64,000 nt of DNA from Impatiens glandulifera (taxonomy: Eukaryota > Streptophyta > Magnoliopsida > Ericales > Balsaminaceae): the NCBI RefSeq assembly GCF_907164915.1, contig NC_061864.1, positions 13,523,889 through 13,587,888 of the forward strand, given 5' to 3'. Position 1 is the first letter of the stretch. Each line of letters starts with the position of its first letter. Of the stretch, positions 49,540 to 63,700 are shown one piece after another. A program made the translations under genes and the position numbers. The notes under the pieces were generated by a model. The model made no database searches and had not been told where the DNA came from. It saw nothing but the letters and a program-made list of their open reading frames with translations.

Positions 49540-50530
49540 ACCATCAAATAATTGGGATGATAACCCAATTATGCAAACATTTCATATCAACCGTATCAAT
49601 CCAAACTTTTGATCAAGTACCCAATGACTTGGGCATCACATAATGAATTCCAATAATATTCCATAAAAGACTCTATATACCAGTAACATTTGACAATACA
49701 AAAATAAGTGAGTTGATGATTTAATCTACTCGTGATACATACAACAATGACTTAGCATAATACAACATTTTTTATAGACATATCATCCGTAGAAATTCCA
49801 CCGTGAATAGCGTTACATTCATAAAACAAAATCTTGGATTTAATCTCTGACTCTCAAAGTTTATCCCAATAAAAAATTATATGAAATCATCTTAGTGAAC
49901 AAATTGTAACAATACCTCACATGGAAACTATCTATATATTGTCAACGCAAAACATCATGTTCAGACGGGGATACTTGTTTGCGTTTACCAAAAATTAACT
50001 ATATTATAAATTTGTGAGAATTTTTTTTTATAATGTTTAATCTCATTCTATATCTAATTTAACAAGCAAAACTATTAGATCGATGATCAAACATGCCATT
50101 AACTGTGTCATTTCTACATATAGTAATGAAAACAAAATCATAATATATCGCAACTAGATTTTTGGAACTACATCAAATGTCCTCCCAAAAACTGATCGAA
50201 AATCATCCTCATAATAAATTTGAATTGCTCACGAAAACTTTATCAAATAGAATTATTTTTCCTCCAAATATTACACCCGTTGGATAATTAATTAGACGTT
50301 TTGGTGAACTAACTAAACCAATATTGATCATACTTACATCTAATTATCGATGCACAAAAACTATCCAACTTCGTTATAAATTTACTACACAATTTCGATA
50401 GAAAAGTCTTATTAAATAAATAAGATCTCGAATATCAAAACCTTCATAGTTTTTAAAACATTCAACATTATTCACTAACAATATGACAAAACGATGAATT
50501 AGAAGATCACACGTAAATTTACACATTTTT
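49540..50530 (-). mobile_element. Decayed LINE (non-LTR retrotransposon), 3' coding part
   Basis: The minus-strand translation, with stops and frame changes, shows blocks typical of plant LINE ORF2 downstream of the polymerase. SISFWEDI (about 50180) matches the SFWEDxW motif. WDKL followed by ESEIKSKILF and IHGGISTDDM (about 49800-49870) matches the zf-RVT region in which the template reads WxxIWxxKIPxKxxFFxWxAxHG. A related 175-bp fragment lies at the left edge of the window. It is a dead relic; ends and target duplication were not found. Confidence 0.65.
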
Positions 50531-51320
50531 CTCTCAATTTTAATAATTAATCCTAAACAAATTCCAAATAACTATTTTTTTTATTAGACATTTAAAAAAA
50601 AAAAAAAAAAACCCAAGATCAAACCAACCCTAAATTTTTACTTCTAATAAATTTAAAATATAAAAAACATTTTGATAATTAACTTTAATAAAACCCAAAT
50701 TCTTTTTTTTTAAATCCTAAAAAAGAAAACTCAAAATCAAAAAGCACAAATTTTGATTAGAATTTGAGAAGTAATAATAAAGAAAATGTAACTAATTAAA
50801 GATTGAAATGAATTTGTTTAGAAAAGAAAGAAATGATGATGTTAGTGGTTGGGAGAATCTGACATAATGAATTATATGAGCTAGAGAAAGAAGAAAAAAC
50901 AAAGGTAGCCACTCGGCACAACCATTAATTGATGCCCAGTTGGAAGCAAGTCATTTCATTGTCAGATATCCTCCATGCATTATAATTATAATTAGATAAT
51001 ATATAAACCAAACAAGGCCAAGAGCTAGGGCAGGCAGGCAGGCGGCCTTCAAGCACCCATAACTTTCTCACGTTCGATAATATCCCATCACCCATCCATC
51101 TTTAATATTATTATTGTTATCCCCTTCCTCTTCTCCTTCTTCTGAACATTTTATCATATCATCAAACTGCTCCCCCGCTGCAACCGGGCGCCTTTTCTCC
51201 TTCTCTCTTCCTACCTTAATAATGTATGTGCATGCATATTTTATTATATATTACTATTTCATCATTCTTTATTCCAAGTTTTTGACCTAGCTAATTATAA
51301 AGATCATGAGTACATTCCTA

Positions 51321-51434
51321 TTAGAGCTTGTTTGATGTTTGGTGAATTCAATTATTTGATGGTTAATAAAATGAAATATATGATCGAATTTTAGATAAAA
51401 ATTCTAAAATAAACTCAAATCAAACGAGCTCTTA
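51321..51434. mobile_element. Tourist/Harbinger-like MITE with TTA target duplication
   Basis: The element 51324-51431 starts GAGCTTGTTTGAT and ends ATCAAACGAGCTC, inverted repeats with one mismatch. It is flanked on both sides by TTA (51321-51323 and 51432-51434), the target duplication of PIF/Harbinger elements. About 108 bp, no ORF. It shares its termini with the elements at 24273 and 61500. Confidence 0.8.
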
Positions 51435-54400
51435 GCTAGTGTTAAGATTCATCTTCTCTTCTTTTGGAGTATCCCATCATTGTAAAGCTTATGAGTTTCC
51501 TTTTTCTTTTAAATTTATTACTATTCATCTTATTATTTTCACGCTCCTCTAAGAATGTTCAATATATTTTTCAAATTGGTGTTACGTCCCCTGTATCAAC
51601 GACAAATAAATATTGTCACTAATAGTGCTTTAGTTTACTGTCAATCACGATATTTATTTAATTATTTTAAATGGCATTGTTATTGTTTTATTGTTTACTA
51701 AGTTGTTAATGAACTGTTTAAAATACAATTTAGATTGATTGAACTATTTTCAGTCCTCTTTCCAAGTGGGGAAATGATCTAATTATGTATTTCTTTGTTT
51801 TGAATATTGTATTTAAGTCTATCAGGTATTTTCATTGCCATAAATAAATCCACAACTAAATTATAATGTTTATAATGAGAATTTTGATAAAATAGTTGTA
51901 TTGACTTTCATAGAATTACTTAAAAATTGCATTTTTTTTGGGTATTTGTCTATTTGTGTGATTATCAATATATCTTATGACTATTTTTGTCATCATTCTT
52001 AATTAGGCCATGTTTTTCAATAAATTCATTTTATGTATGTAACTTTTCTTGTAAACCATTTAAGTTAATATATTTAGAGTTTAAAATTAGTGTACTAAAA
52101 ACGAGTAAAATATGGAAAAATAAAATATTATGTTACTGTTCTAGTCATTAATGTGGTATTATAGTACCTTGAACTTGGAGATTATGGTTTGCTTAGTGTA
52201 GGCCTATGAAAAGACACTAACCCTTGTCTTCCGGGTCTTTGGATTAATTATTAATTACATGCACTAGTAATTATTTACCATTTACTATTTGCTTGTTGCA
52301 ATATTAGCTACTAATTGTCAATTAAGATACATACAACTAGGATAGAATGCATGGATGGAATTTAAAGAATCACACCCTTTCAAATCTGAAATTCTTTTTA
52401 ATAAAAGTTGTCTCCAATGTTTATAACTAACCATGGGATGGGTTCTTGGACTTTTTAAAATTTTATAGACGATGATGTTTAAATGTAGTGTGTCTTTATT
52501 AAATTCACTCACGTTAATCGTTCAAATGTTAAAAGGAAAGAAAGTGTAAAACGTTGATATTATCTTTAAATGATTTCCTCATTTTTTTTTATTCTTAAAG
52601 TACTTTAGGTACGTGTGTATGCTTTTGTAAAGTGTGAATGATTTTAGTATTTTTTTTTTAAGTTAATTTTGTGTTTTAATTGGTCTTGTGTGTGTTTGAT
52701 GGTTAGTAATTTTATATTTTTAATATAATTTAACTAGTGTTTCTTTATCTTATTTGATTTTAATTTGTAAAATTATGTACCAGAAAAACTATTAATTAAT
52801 ATATCTTTTTATTAATTAAAAAGTAAAATATATTTCAAATTTGTATACACTTATTTTGGTTTTTTGTGAGCTTTTTCTTCTCCAAAGGCGGAATGATGAT
52901 TTCTTTTTAATTTGTTACTTTATTATGAGGTCTTTATCCTTACTGTCAAATGTTGAAATGAGAAATTCTATCCAAATTGATGTTTTTAGTAGGCAAACAA
53001 AAAAGAAGTCTTTGAAATTAATTAGATCAATTAAAAATAAAGAAAATAAACACCAAAACAATCACGTGGCTAAAGGTGAATCTAATGGCAATTTAATAGA
53101 TTGAATGCATCAAAATGTGACAACAAATGGTTTGGCTCCATTTAATAAAATCAATTAAAAATTTAAACAATATTTTTTTTTGAACAAAACCGAAAAAAAT
53201 CAAGATCAAATAAGCTTTTAGTGAGGTGTCAATAATGAAAGGCACACAAAAATCCACACGTGAATGTTTTTGACAAATTAGTGGGTATTATTGACCGACA
53301 ATTCCACTTCTAAATTAAAGAAATAAAATGAAACTTAAATTATATATTAGATTTGATATGTACTTGATTTTAATTATATAAATGAAGGGTATTTGTTGTA
53401 ATATTCTTAACTCTCTTTCCTTTTTACATTTTAGGGAATTCTCTTCCAGTCATTTTCATATTTTTGTCACATCACTATTTGGGTCATACACTATTTGTAA
53501 TTAGAAAGTTTGGATCTTTCTATTAGAAATTCATTTCATTCTAAAAAAAATATCTCTAACCTAACCCTAATCACTTTAATTTATTAGTTTGTTGTCAATT
53601 TCAAAGATAAATTAGATTTCATCTTTCAATGAAACACACACCTCATCAAGATGTAATTTATAACTAGATTGATGAGTATATATTCTCAACAAGATCGTTG
53701 AAAATGATGAAGAAGTTTACAAAGTGAACTAGGATTACAAAAGTGACTCCAAATTAATCAATAAATGCCCCCATGAAATTAGGGCATCATCAACACATCA
53801 TCTAGTATAAAATTTCTCTTTTTAAGTTTCATTGGATTGGTTAATTATAACTTGCAACATATAATCACTTGTGTTTTGTCAAGTTAATTAGTTATTTCAT
53901 CACAAAATTCGCTCAATGAAAATGGATTCATCCTTTTCAAAAAAATCTTAAAACAATAAACACTATAACAACAGATGATCAAAGTCATTGTTGGACTGTA
54001 TGAACTAGGTTTGAAATGGGATACAGCCGAAAGGGAATAGTTTATTTAGGAGAGAGAGAGAGAGATTGATTATGAGGCATCTCGAACACAGCAAAATCCT
54101 CACTGTAAGTTTGACCGTCAATAAGGGAATCAGAGATGGTAAAAAGAACACACTGCTGTTCTCCAATTACTAATATACATTATCTTATTCAAGAAAAGCC
54201 TGCCCTAATGCTGTAAAAAAAACACAGTAATAATATTCTCTCTCTCTTTCTCTCTCTCTCTCGGTAATATAATCATATACAATCATGCCCCAAGCTAAGC
54301 CAACCAGGTTCTTTGTCGTCTCTCTCTCTCGTGGCCGTGAGAGCAGTGAAATTTCTTTTTTAACGGTTTAATAATATATCATCACTTTTTACTCTACTTG

Positions 54401-56170
54401 TCTAACTAGGGTTCACTAAAGGGAATAATATTATTGTTGTCACCCATCAATTACAAAATAAAATAAACCCTAATTAGTATTAATTTACTATCACTTTGTA
54501 TTGTAATTATTGTATACGTGTACCCTCTCAACTTTGACTGCATTATTGGGGGGTTTTGATTAATTAATATTTGTGGTGGAATATATTATTACTTACACAA
54601 ATAAAAACCATATATATATAAATACTTAAAACCATTTTAATTGAACTTACTTAATTAATAGTGTATTAATTCTTTGTTGACTAAACCCTATTCTCACACT
54701 GAAATCTTTGAGCTAGCTAGCAAAACAATTGACTTGATCTCAATTTGGATCTTCATTTGTGATCTGATTTCATTCTCTTTTGAAAATTTTGAATTAATGT
54801 CTTAATATTCCGTTAATCATTTTGAACGTAAGTTAAAATAGAATAGTGCCCGGATAATATTATCCGGGCATCCAAAATGAATTTTGTAAATTTCAGTTTG
54901 AATATGTTGGAGCCTCTAATTGTTGACCAGTTACTAGTCACTGTTAGCATTCTAGTTGACACAACACAAAATGCAATGCCAATTGGGTTTGAAATTAATA
55001 TATTTCTTTCATTTTTGTAAAGTAATATTTTTGAAAAGAAAATTTTCTCATTCGTCTACAATTTGTGTGAAAACACCCATCTCGCAGAAAAATAAAACCC
55101 ATACAAACTAATTTGTTATAAAAATTGCAACAATATTAATATGGTACAACATTAAAAAACAAGAGAAGGAAAAATAAAACATCAACATATTTAAATAATA
55201 CTAAAAACATAAAGAAATAAAATTCAAGTTGATATCTATATAAATCATGTACTATAGAAATTGAATTAGTTAAACTTAAAAAAACTATCCAAAAAAATTA
55301 ATCAAACCATGCATTCCCTTAATATTCATAAGAATGTATGATTGTTACTCGATGGGGTGGTCATCGGGACTTCATTGCATTGGTCTAAGATTAAATTTAT
55401 AAATTTACTAAATACTTTTTAATAAAAAAATCTTTAAAATTATGTTGAAAATTACAATTTGTTGGTAGGCAATTTTTTAATTTTGCATTGGAACTATAGT
55501 TGCATTAATGACTAATAAATTTCTAGCTACTCAATAATAAATAAAACTTAACTCTTCAAAATTATAATTTGATTTCCTATCGATTCTCATGACCGATAAT
55601 CCTTAAATTAAGTAGTAGAAGATATCATTAGGGTGTGGTGAAACTCTGACATCTACAAATTCTATAGGTTTCATTTGTTCTTAGAACGTAAAATGGTAAT
55701 AATGATATTTTTTATTTTTACCGTTTTACCCATTCTTATGGATGGAACATGTATGATCCATAGCAAAAGATCTCATTTGCGTTAGACTAGGCAAACATTT
55801 TCTAGGAATATATATAATAAACTTTTTCGTAGCTCGACGATGATTATCGACAAGAATTGTAGCTCGACGGTGATCATCGACAAGAATTGTCCTAAATATA
55901 TCGATCTATTGTTAAATCATCATAATTCAAACATTTTTTAATCAACTTATAATAGAAATAGAACGGAAAATAAAAACTAATGTGTATTTTGATTGACCCA
56001 TCCAACCCTCGTTTCCTTACATTTTTTTTCTCCAAAATCTTTCTAGCCAAAATTTGGCTTGGAATAAACCTTAATTTTCAAAAACAAAATATTTGAATCA
56101 CTATTCATAATATAAATGTGGTAAAAAAAACTCTTCAAACCAACAATATTATAACCAAACTAAATCCAAA

Positions 56171-56176
<6 letters not shown>

Positions 56177-56202
<26 letters not shown>
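56177..56202. repeat. (AT)13 microsatellite
   Basis: A pure AT dinucleotide run of about 26 bases in AT-rich intergenic DNA. Confidence 0.9.
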
Positions 56203-57701
56203 TTATTTTGAATTCACAATAAACAAGTGATCACGTTTTGAAGCAAGTAGCTTTCCTGACCATAAAATAATATATAAGAAAATATTGCCACGTGTTTCAT
56301 GTCCATTTGTTTTGTTAATTAATTAAAATATAACAGCTTTTTCATTTAAAAACCAACTATCAATTGTTTCAATTTATTTTTATTTATTCTCTTACATTAT
56401 TATGATCAAATTAGTTTGTTGATTTATAACGACTGTAACTTCACATTTATTTATTTTAAGTGAGACATTTTTCATTAACGTATGCATATTTGTTGCACAA
56501 GTTTAGAATATTCTAAACATTTAGAAATAACCAACAACTTTAACTATCGCCTATATATTATAAGTGCATAAATGCGACCAAACATCGTCAACAAATCGAT
56601 AACAGTGCACATCTTGATCATTTTCTTTTTATCGCAGTTGAAAATAATATTTATCATCGTCTAAAATTCGTTCGATTCCCATCTATAAACACTCTAATTT
56701 TATTGAAAAGTCATAGTTATAGGGCTCTTACTAGCTTTCCCCCATTGATAAAATCCCAGCAAAATTCTCAATTTTCAATCACATTAATTTGAATTCTTTG
56801 GCATATAAAAAAATGTCAATATTATAGGAAAATTCCAAATGATTCTGGCAGAGTCAGGAAGATGTTTGTGAAATACACCCATATATATATATATATATCT
56901 GCATTTCTTAATAATTTTATAAATGAATAAATGTTTAATATATAGTAATTAAATGAAATGAAATTTGAAGTTTAGATAGAAGACAAGGTTAGCGGTGGGA
57001 AGTGGGATTGCATGGGAGAAATCAGCGGAGCACCCACCCGTGCCTTCTTGGGAAGAATACTAATACTAATTTATTTAAAACCTCTTTTTTTTTATTTTTT
57101 TTAATAATAATAATAATAATAATAAATATATTCACACAAACCTTGCGTGCAAGCAAATGGTAGGAAATTAAATCTACTATTGACACCACCCACTCAATAT
57201 TATTTAATTACTTCATTTATTGTTTTAAATTATTTAATAACAGCTTTTAACTCAAAATATTACTTGTTTCCAAAGTCATAGATTATTTATCTTTTCTAGT
57301 AGACTGACTGGGATTTTTTTCCCTACTTGTCAAATATCTTTTCTTCTTTGTAATTATTTCAATGAAATTCATTTTAGTACTGTTACACACAAATATAATA
57401 CTTTCAAATACTTTCTTTTAATTCAACTACATTAAGATGAGTGGGCTTAAGTCAATTCCAAATATTCCGTATAAGGTCAAATTGTAGTTCAAAATCAATT
57501 AAGTTTCAGGTTCCTTATCGTTATAGTTATACAAAAACAAGATTTTGTCAGCCGTTTCAAAGGTCGTTAACTTATTATCTACGGAATATTTCAAATTTCG
57601 TACTAATAAATAAATAAAAGATTCATTTATTAACATTGCACTCTAGTTATTAGTTAGTATACAGTGTACAGTTTAGATTGTTTTTTGAGATAAATGTAAT
57701 C

Positions 57702-60700
57702 TTAGATCATGTCCATAACCCTGTTAGTTTTCTTGCTGCTGCTCATCTTATGAGTCTTCTGGCTTATCCCTAACCACCTCTGAATATGTCCCAAAACCTC
57801 TTTATCGCTCAACAGTCCCCTGTGAGTGCCCGAAACTCCAATTCTCTCCACAGCTGCAAATCCATCTGCCTGTAACACAATACAGAATCATTTTCTAGTT
57901 TGTTCAAATTTTAAATCAAAGCAATCTCATAAAGTGAATCCAACTCTACCCCCAGATTATTATCAAACATTTCAAAATGTGGGGCATTTGAATAAATATA
58001 GATAAGAAAGGGATATAAATTAAAGATGGTACCTTTGCTGATTCAGTAGGAACAGTTCCATCGCCGTCTACATAAGTATACTGAGGCTGAATTTGACAAA
58101 TTATTAGAGTAACAAACATCCCAGAAAGTTTGATTATATATAATGTAAGATGCTTGTAACAGTACTAAAATGTTGAAATTGTCTTAATTGGATGTGTTAT
58201 ATAAATGAGCAAACTTCAAGATGCTTACAATTGTGTGGCATATGTCAGACATGTTTTCAATTGGAGAAGATTCCGAACCATAGCTGCAAGAATTAGTAGC
58301 ATATATATAAATTATATACATGGTTATTAACAAGATAACTCTATATTCCCATTTGGACAAGAAAACATCCATAAATTTCCTTGGAAACAATTTTTTTTTT
58401 TTTTTGTCAAAGTATCTAGTCCGGATGTTGATTTAGATAAGATAATGTTCTCGAACATAACTTAATTAAACAACATATATTCATAATTTTTTTTCACGTT
58501 TTCTAGTATACCTATGACAAAATTATTGATATAAGAAACTAGCAATGAAAGTAAATTGAATGAACTAGAAAAAATAAACATCTCATTGTTAGACTAATTT
58601 GCCTAAATTTCACTAGACCAAATATAACATTCTATGTAAAGAACTAAGTCAATACATGCACAAGTCATTTACTATATACACTGGAATGTTATTGTGGAAA
58701 TGAACCTGAGACCTTTCGTCTCCTAGGTAAAACTATTTGCCACTTGAGCTACATAGTGGGATGACAGTCACCGTTTGTTTGTAGGTTAACCACTAAAGGA
58801 TCTCGGACATATCTAATGAAGGATCTCTGAACAAAAGTAGATTACCCAATACAACTTTGGTGCCACAAAGTCATCAATTCATATATCAGAAAATCTAGTA
58901 TTTATGAAAGGATAAAGCAGACTGACATTCATTATCAAGTTGTCAGAAATAAATTTAAAGAATGTTTCATAACACATTGAACTGAAGCATGATTGTTCAA
59001 AATCCCAAACTACGTGTATTTTCACTAAGGCCCTAAATTGGACGCAATTTCAAGAAATGCAAAGAAAATTGAACTTGCTAGACATTCATCTGAGAAGGGT
59101 GTGTAAGAATGAAGTTCAATTTTATTCATTGAAAGAGTTTACCAAATTGTATTTTATGTAATAGTTATAAGTAAATTTAAACTTTGACAAAACAATATAT
59201 CAGGGGTATTAATACCCCAATCGAATGCATGAATCTACTTTACCAAATAAATAATATTTTCAGCCCTAACTCTCTTTTCTACTCTCTCGTATTCTTCATC
59301 AAGTTCAGAGTTCTTGAAATCTAACATGGTGCACATGCAAACTACATAGCACTTTGTGAAATTGAAAAACATGAAACACAATATCTAATAGATATAGAAA
59401 AGGTCATTTCTCTTCCTAACTAAATTTGCAAAAAGTCTTGATTTTCTTCCTTAACTTGACAATGCTCATTTTGCTTCATCAACTTTTAAAAATGGCACAA
59501 ATCACCTCATGATTAAGTGTTCAATTTCTTTTGTAAACGCATCCTCCAAATAGTGAGGCTGGTGCAAGTTTAAGAAGCAAAGTGAGGCTTTAGTGCAAGT
59601 GTATGAAGCAAAATGAGCTTTTTTCCTAGATATTATTATATCGAAGTTGTAACTTGTAAGAACTAGGTATAAGTATATAACCCAGCATACATATGCAGCA
59701 TAATGTTTAACTTGCTAGGTTTAAAGCACGTTTTCTGTTTAAATTTCAATCTCATACCAGACATCAAGAGGAGTGTCGTTTGATGTCCCAAAAATACTGT
59801 AGAATGAGACCTCTTTAGGTAATTCAGCTTTACTGAGAATCTTGCGGGTTCCAGAAGCCCATTTGAGAATAGCAAGATTGAAGGGTAAAGCAACTTTTTT
59901 GCCACCATAGCTTACCTGCAATAAAAATTAACCAGAAATAAGATCTGGTGGTATCTGTTTCAAAATAATTATCTAAAAGCATCACAAAAAAGCTATCGGC
60001 AAGCTAATGAAGCTGTAAGATATAAAGGAGATGTCATTGGCAGCAAAAGTGATTACATTGTTAAAGATGATTCTTATTTGAAAACACTTTTTGGAGCTGG
60101 AGGTGAGTTTGGACAAGAAACTATCTAACAGATTTATGAATGTATGTCTAATTAAGTTATCTTCCAAAACATCATCTCATCTAAATCTACGAGATACTTA
60201 ACAAAAAAAATTTGTTTCCAAAAAAAAATTTCGACGATTCTTCGTCCAAACTCAGCTTCAGCTACATAAAGTGTTTCCAAATGGATGTTGATAACAAAAG
60301 TGATTACAACAGAATCCTAAATATCAAAAACAAAAAATCAAGTCTTCCATAAAAGCTCCTGACCAACACCGGAATAATGAGAAAACCAACACTACAAAGA
60401 AGAAAGTGTATCAAAATCAATAAGTAACATTCGTTGATAATTAATACCTCATTATTCCTTAATGCTTCTTGAAACAATGCAATACTGTCAGCTGGGGTAT
60501 AAGATTCCAATCTCGCACTAGTTTCTCCATCCTTGTCGCTTTGCATCCAAACCTGAATTTCTGGTGTTTTTGCCCAATTGAATTCAGGATTTGGCAACAT
60601 CTCATATATAGACGGGCACTCCACTAGCTACACAAGACCAAATTAATGTTGTAGTGAATCATTCTGACCAAAATGAAAAAAAAAAGGTTTGAGCAGGTAA

Positions 60701-63700
60701 CAAAAGTTAAGATTTAGATCTTTCAGTTTAAGAAACAAATAGTAAAGGATTTAGATTTTCAAAAGATATCTATTGAATAATCAAGAGAATTCATAAAGTA
60801 TAGAAGTATAGAAGAACTTGTCTAAATTGGTTAACATGCAGCTGTGGAAAACAGAGCTCATCTGCAGGATATACCTACCAGTTGATGAAACGTCCATCTT
60901 CCCACGAAAAAGAAGCTTTCAAACCCTTCAACAAACTGTAATCCAGTTAAAAGAGAGTCATTTATGCACCCGGGTGCACCTGCAACGTATATAAACATTA
61001 ATACTCCATTTTTTTTTACATTAACATGAAGGTAGGACAACGAAAAGAACCCTCCATGCAGCCCAATGATAGACTATAGTCATATACTCCATCAGCCCCA
61101 TTTATGTTCTTCAATTAAGGTCCCAAATAGTTTGATCTCTTAAGTCAATTCATTCATATTATTTAACAACACGATCTCCAATTATTTATGTTCTCTTCAA
61201 TCCCAATATCAATCAACATCATTATAATAGTTACTTACTTGTTTCTCTGAACTTGTTAAGGACATTTTTGTCCTAAATAGTCAAGTCCATCTACAAAGGC
61301 AATAGAAATCAGTCCGTTTGGGACATGTTGGATTTACTTGACAAACTTAGACAAAGAGGTTGACAGGAACTTTTTCTTGTTTTTCCTCTTTTTGCCATGT
61401 TTTACTCTGACTCATTTGTTCTACTGCTTTTGATGCAAGCTCCAAGTTCGCTTGAATGAAATGAACCTTATTCAAAAGAAAACTCAGACATGAAACTAGG
61501 GCCTTATCTGATGAAGGGTTATTTGAATTTAATCCAAATAACCCCTTATCCCATCAACAATTATTTCATCAATCAAATCACTCAAGTCATCGACTAGAAT
61601 ACCCTTACTATATTATTAATAACATTTTAAATATTTTAGACATTTAACCCAAACAACACCAAATAATCAATTTTTTCATCAAAGAAGGTTATCTTTTCCA
61701 AAAAAATGATTTATTTTAAAAAAGAACTACATCAAACAAGCTCTAGGATATGAGGTTATCACCTTGAAAAGGGCAAGCAATAGCAATCCATTTATTTACA
61801 TACTTGGAAAACACCTGCCAGGAAATCAGTTTACATAAATGGCCTTACCCTAAAGGTGGTTATGATTTCACATAATTTTCAAACAACTTGTAATCCTTAA
61901 AAGTCAAAAGGAGATGCAGGTTCATACATCTTTATGCAGAGATAGGAAACATGTCACTAGCAATCCACCCATTGAATGTGAAATTATGTTGACTTTCCTT
62001 CCTCCAGAGGCTTCATATGCCTTCTCTATTTTTTCCTTAAGGCCGTCAATTATGGTGTCAATTCTGCCAAAAATATATGTATTTCAGCATATAGTAAGAA
62101 GTTACAAATCAGCTATAGTGGTCTGACCTGTTGCTTTGTCGGAAGTCATAACCGTACCCAAACAATGTGGTGCCTTTCTTATACCCACACTCAACAAGCA
62201 TATCAATTATATCATGAAAATGATATACATCAGTCAAACGTACCAACTTAACAAACTGAAAAAAACAAAGAAGTTCATGTAAGATAGTGTGTGTGTGTGT
62301 GTGTGTGTTTCTTCAACAATTTATTTATTCTATCAGTGTGAAAATCATTCAAATGATGTCACAAAACCACCGTGAACAGGAAACAAAACAAGGGAATTCT
62401 TCCTCCACACGTTTCACATCAATCAAGAAAGGAGGAATTTGTCAGAATCTAACTTCCTTTGTTGTAATCTTGTCTTTCCATTTCATGTTCTATTGCCTAA
62501 TGTTCTTAATGTTGCTTCGGAGTTAGCTATCATAAGAAACATCACTGTAAGTGAAGGCCCAGACTCTCAAAATAGTGTATTAAGAACCTAGCACATTTTT
62601 GTCATGTAATCATATCATAGCTTATGGAACATAAGGTTTATGTCAATAGGCTATCTTAGCCTAACATTTTTTTCCCATGAAGGAATCTTGCAAAAGACTC
62701 CAACCTTCTTTAGACTCATTTTATTTGTATCGATGGCTCTTGCTAACTTACTCTTTATTAGCACCTTAATTCATAATCCTCTCATCGTTCCATCTCAAGA
62801 GATCACTATGCCTATTTGGTATCATGAATTTTCATTTTGATCTAGATACAAAAAATCTATATCGGTTATGTTTTTCAAAAATCACAAATCCTCTAGAAAA
62901 ATAATCTAAATCATGATTTAGAAAATAATCAGGATCATGATTTTTATACCAATTGAAACAAACAAAAAAATTACACTATAATCTGGATCAAGATTTTTTA
63001 TAAAAAATTTTAGATCGCTTTCAGTTTCACTTTGAAATATTTTCAATGGGATCATAATTGCGACAAAGATTCTGACAGAATCACAGTTTCGAAATAGGCT
63101 CACTATTCACAACTACTTTTAGTTAAAAAAATCTTTAAACTACAATTTTCATATCTCATCAATAAACAAATATATCAATCTTATCAATTACACCTCTTGA
63201 ATTGGATTAAAGTATCCTACTTTCATTTATCAACAGGAGAAATATAGACTAAAAATATTAACATATATCCCTTCTTTAAAATCGTCTAAAAATAAATAAT
63301 CTACCAAAAGTAATACAAGTGCATTATGAATCAATCTTATAGCAATTTGATGGACTTCTTTAAAGATTTGAAAATGGAACTAAAAAGAACTAGATAAATC
63401 ATACAAGCAAATTGAAACAAACCAAGAGTGATACCAAATTCTCGGAAAAAACTTCAAACAGAAAATGTAGATAACACAAAGATAAACGACTAGTTTGATT
63501 CAGCTTATAAACTCGAATAAGCTGCGATTACGTAATAAGTTTCTACAGTAGTTTTAGCTAATAAATTACAGCGTATAAATGAAATCAAATATAAAGCTTT
63601 TAGCGAATAAGTTGGATAATGTTGAAGTAATAAGAAGGATAAACTGAAACGATTAGCCGATGTCATGAATCAAACTATCCCAAAGTAGACATGAAAATGA

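Larger units (their letters stand above)
46445..57701. other. 11.3-kb gene-free region upstream of BBM
   Basis: No coding gene is supportable. It contains the BBM promoter and GA-rich leader (46445-46800), poly-A/SINE-like debris near 47640-47750, a LINE relic (49540-50530), a MITE (51321-51434), a TA microsatellite (56177-56202) and otherwise AT-rich DNA. Islands of more balanced composition stand out at about 50870-51240, 54030-54350 and 56950-57060. They lack ORFs and could be conserved regulatory DNA or non-coding transcripts of a developmental regulator. I did not recognise any known miRNA sequence among those I recall. Confidence 0.6.

Noticed and set aside
62287..62840. Plus-strand ORFs near 62.3-62.8 kb
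   Set aside because: They sit in the large LCAT4-like intron, begin next to a (GT)n run, and have no recognisable domain or conserved start.
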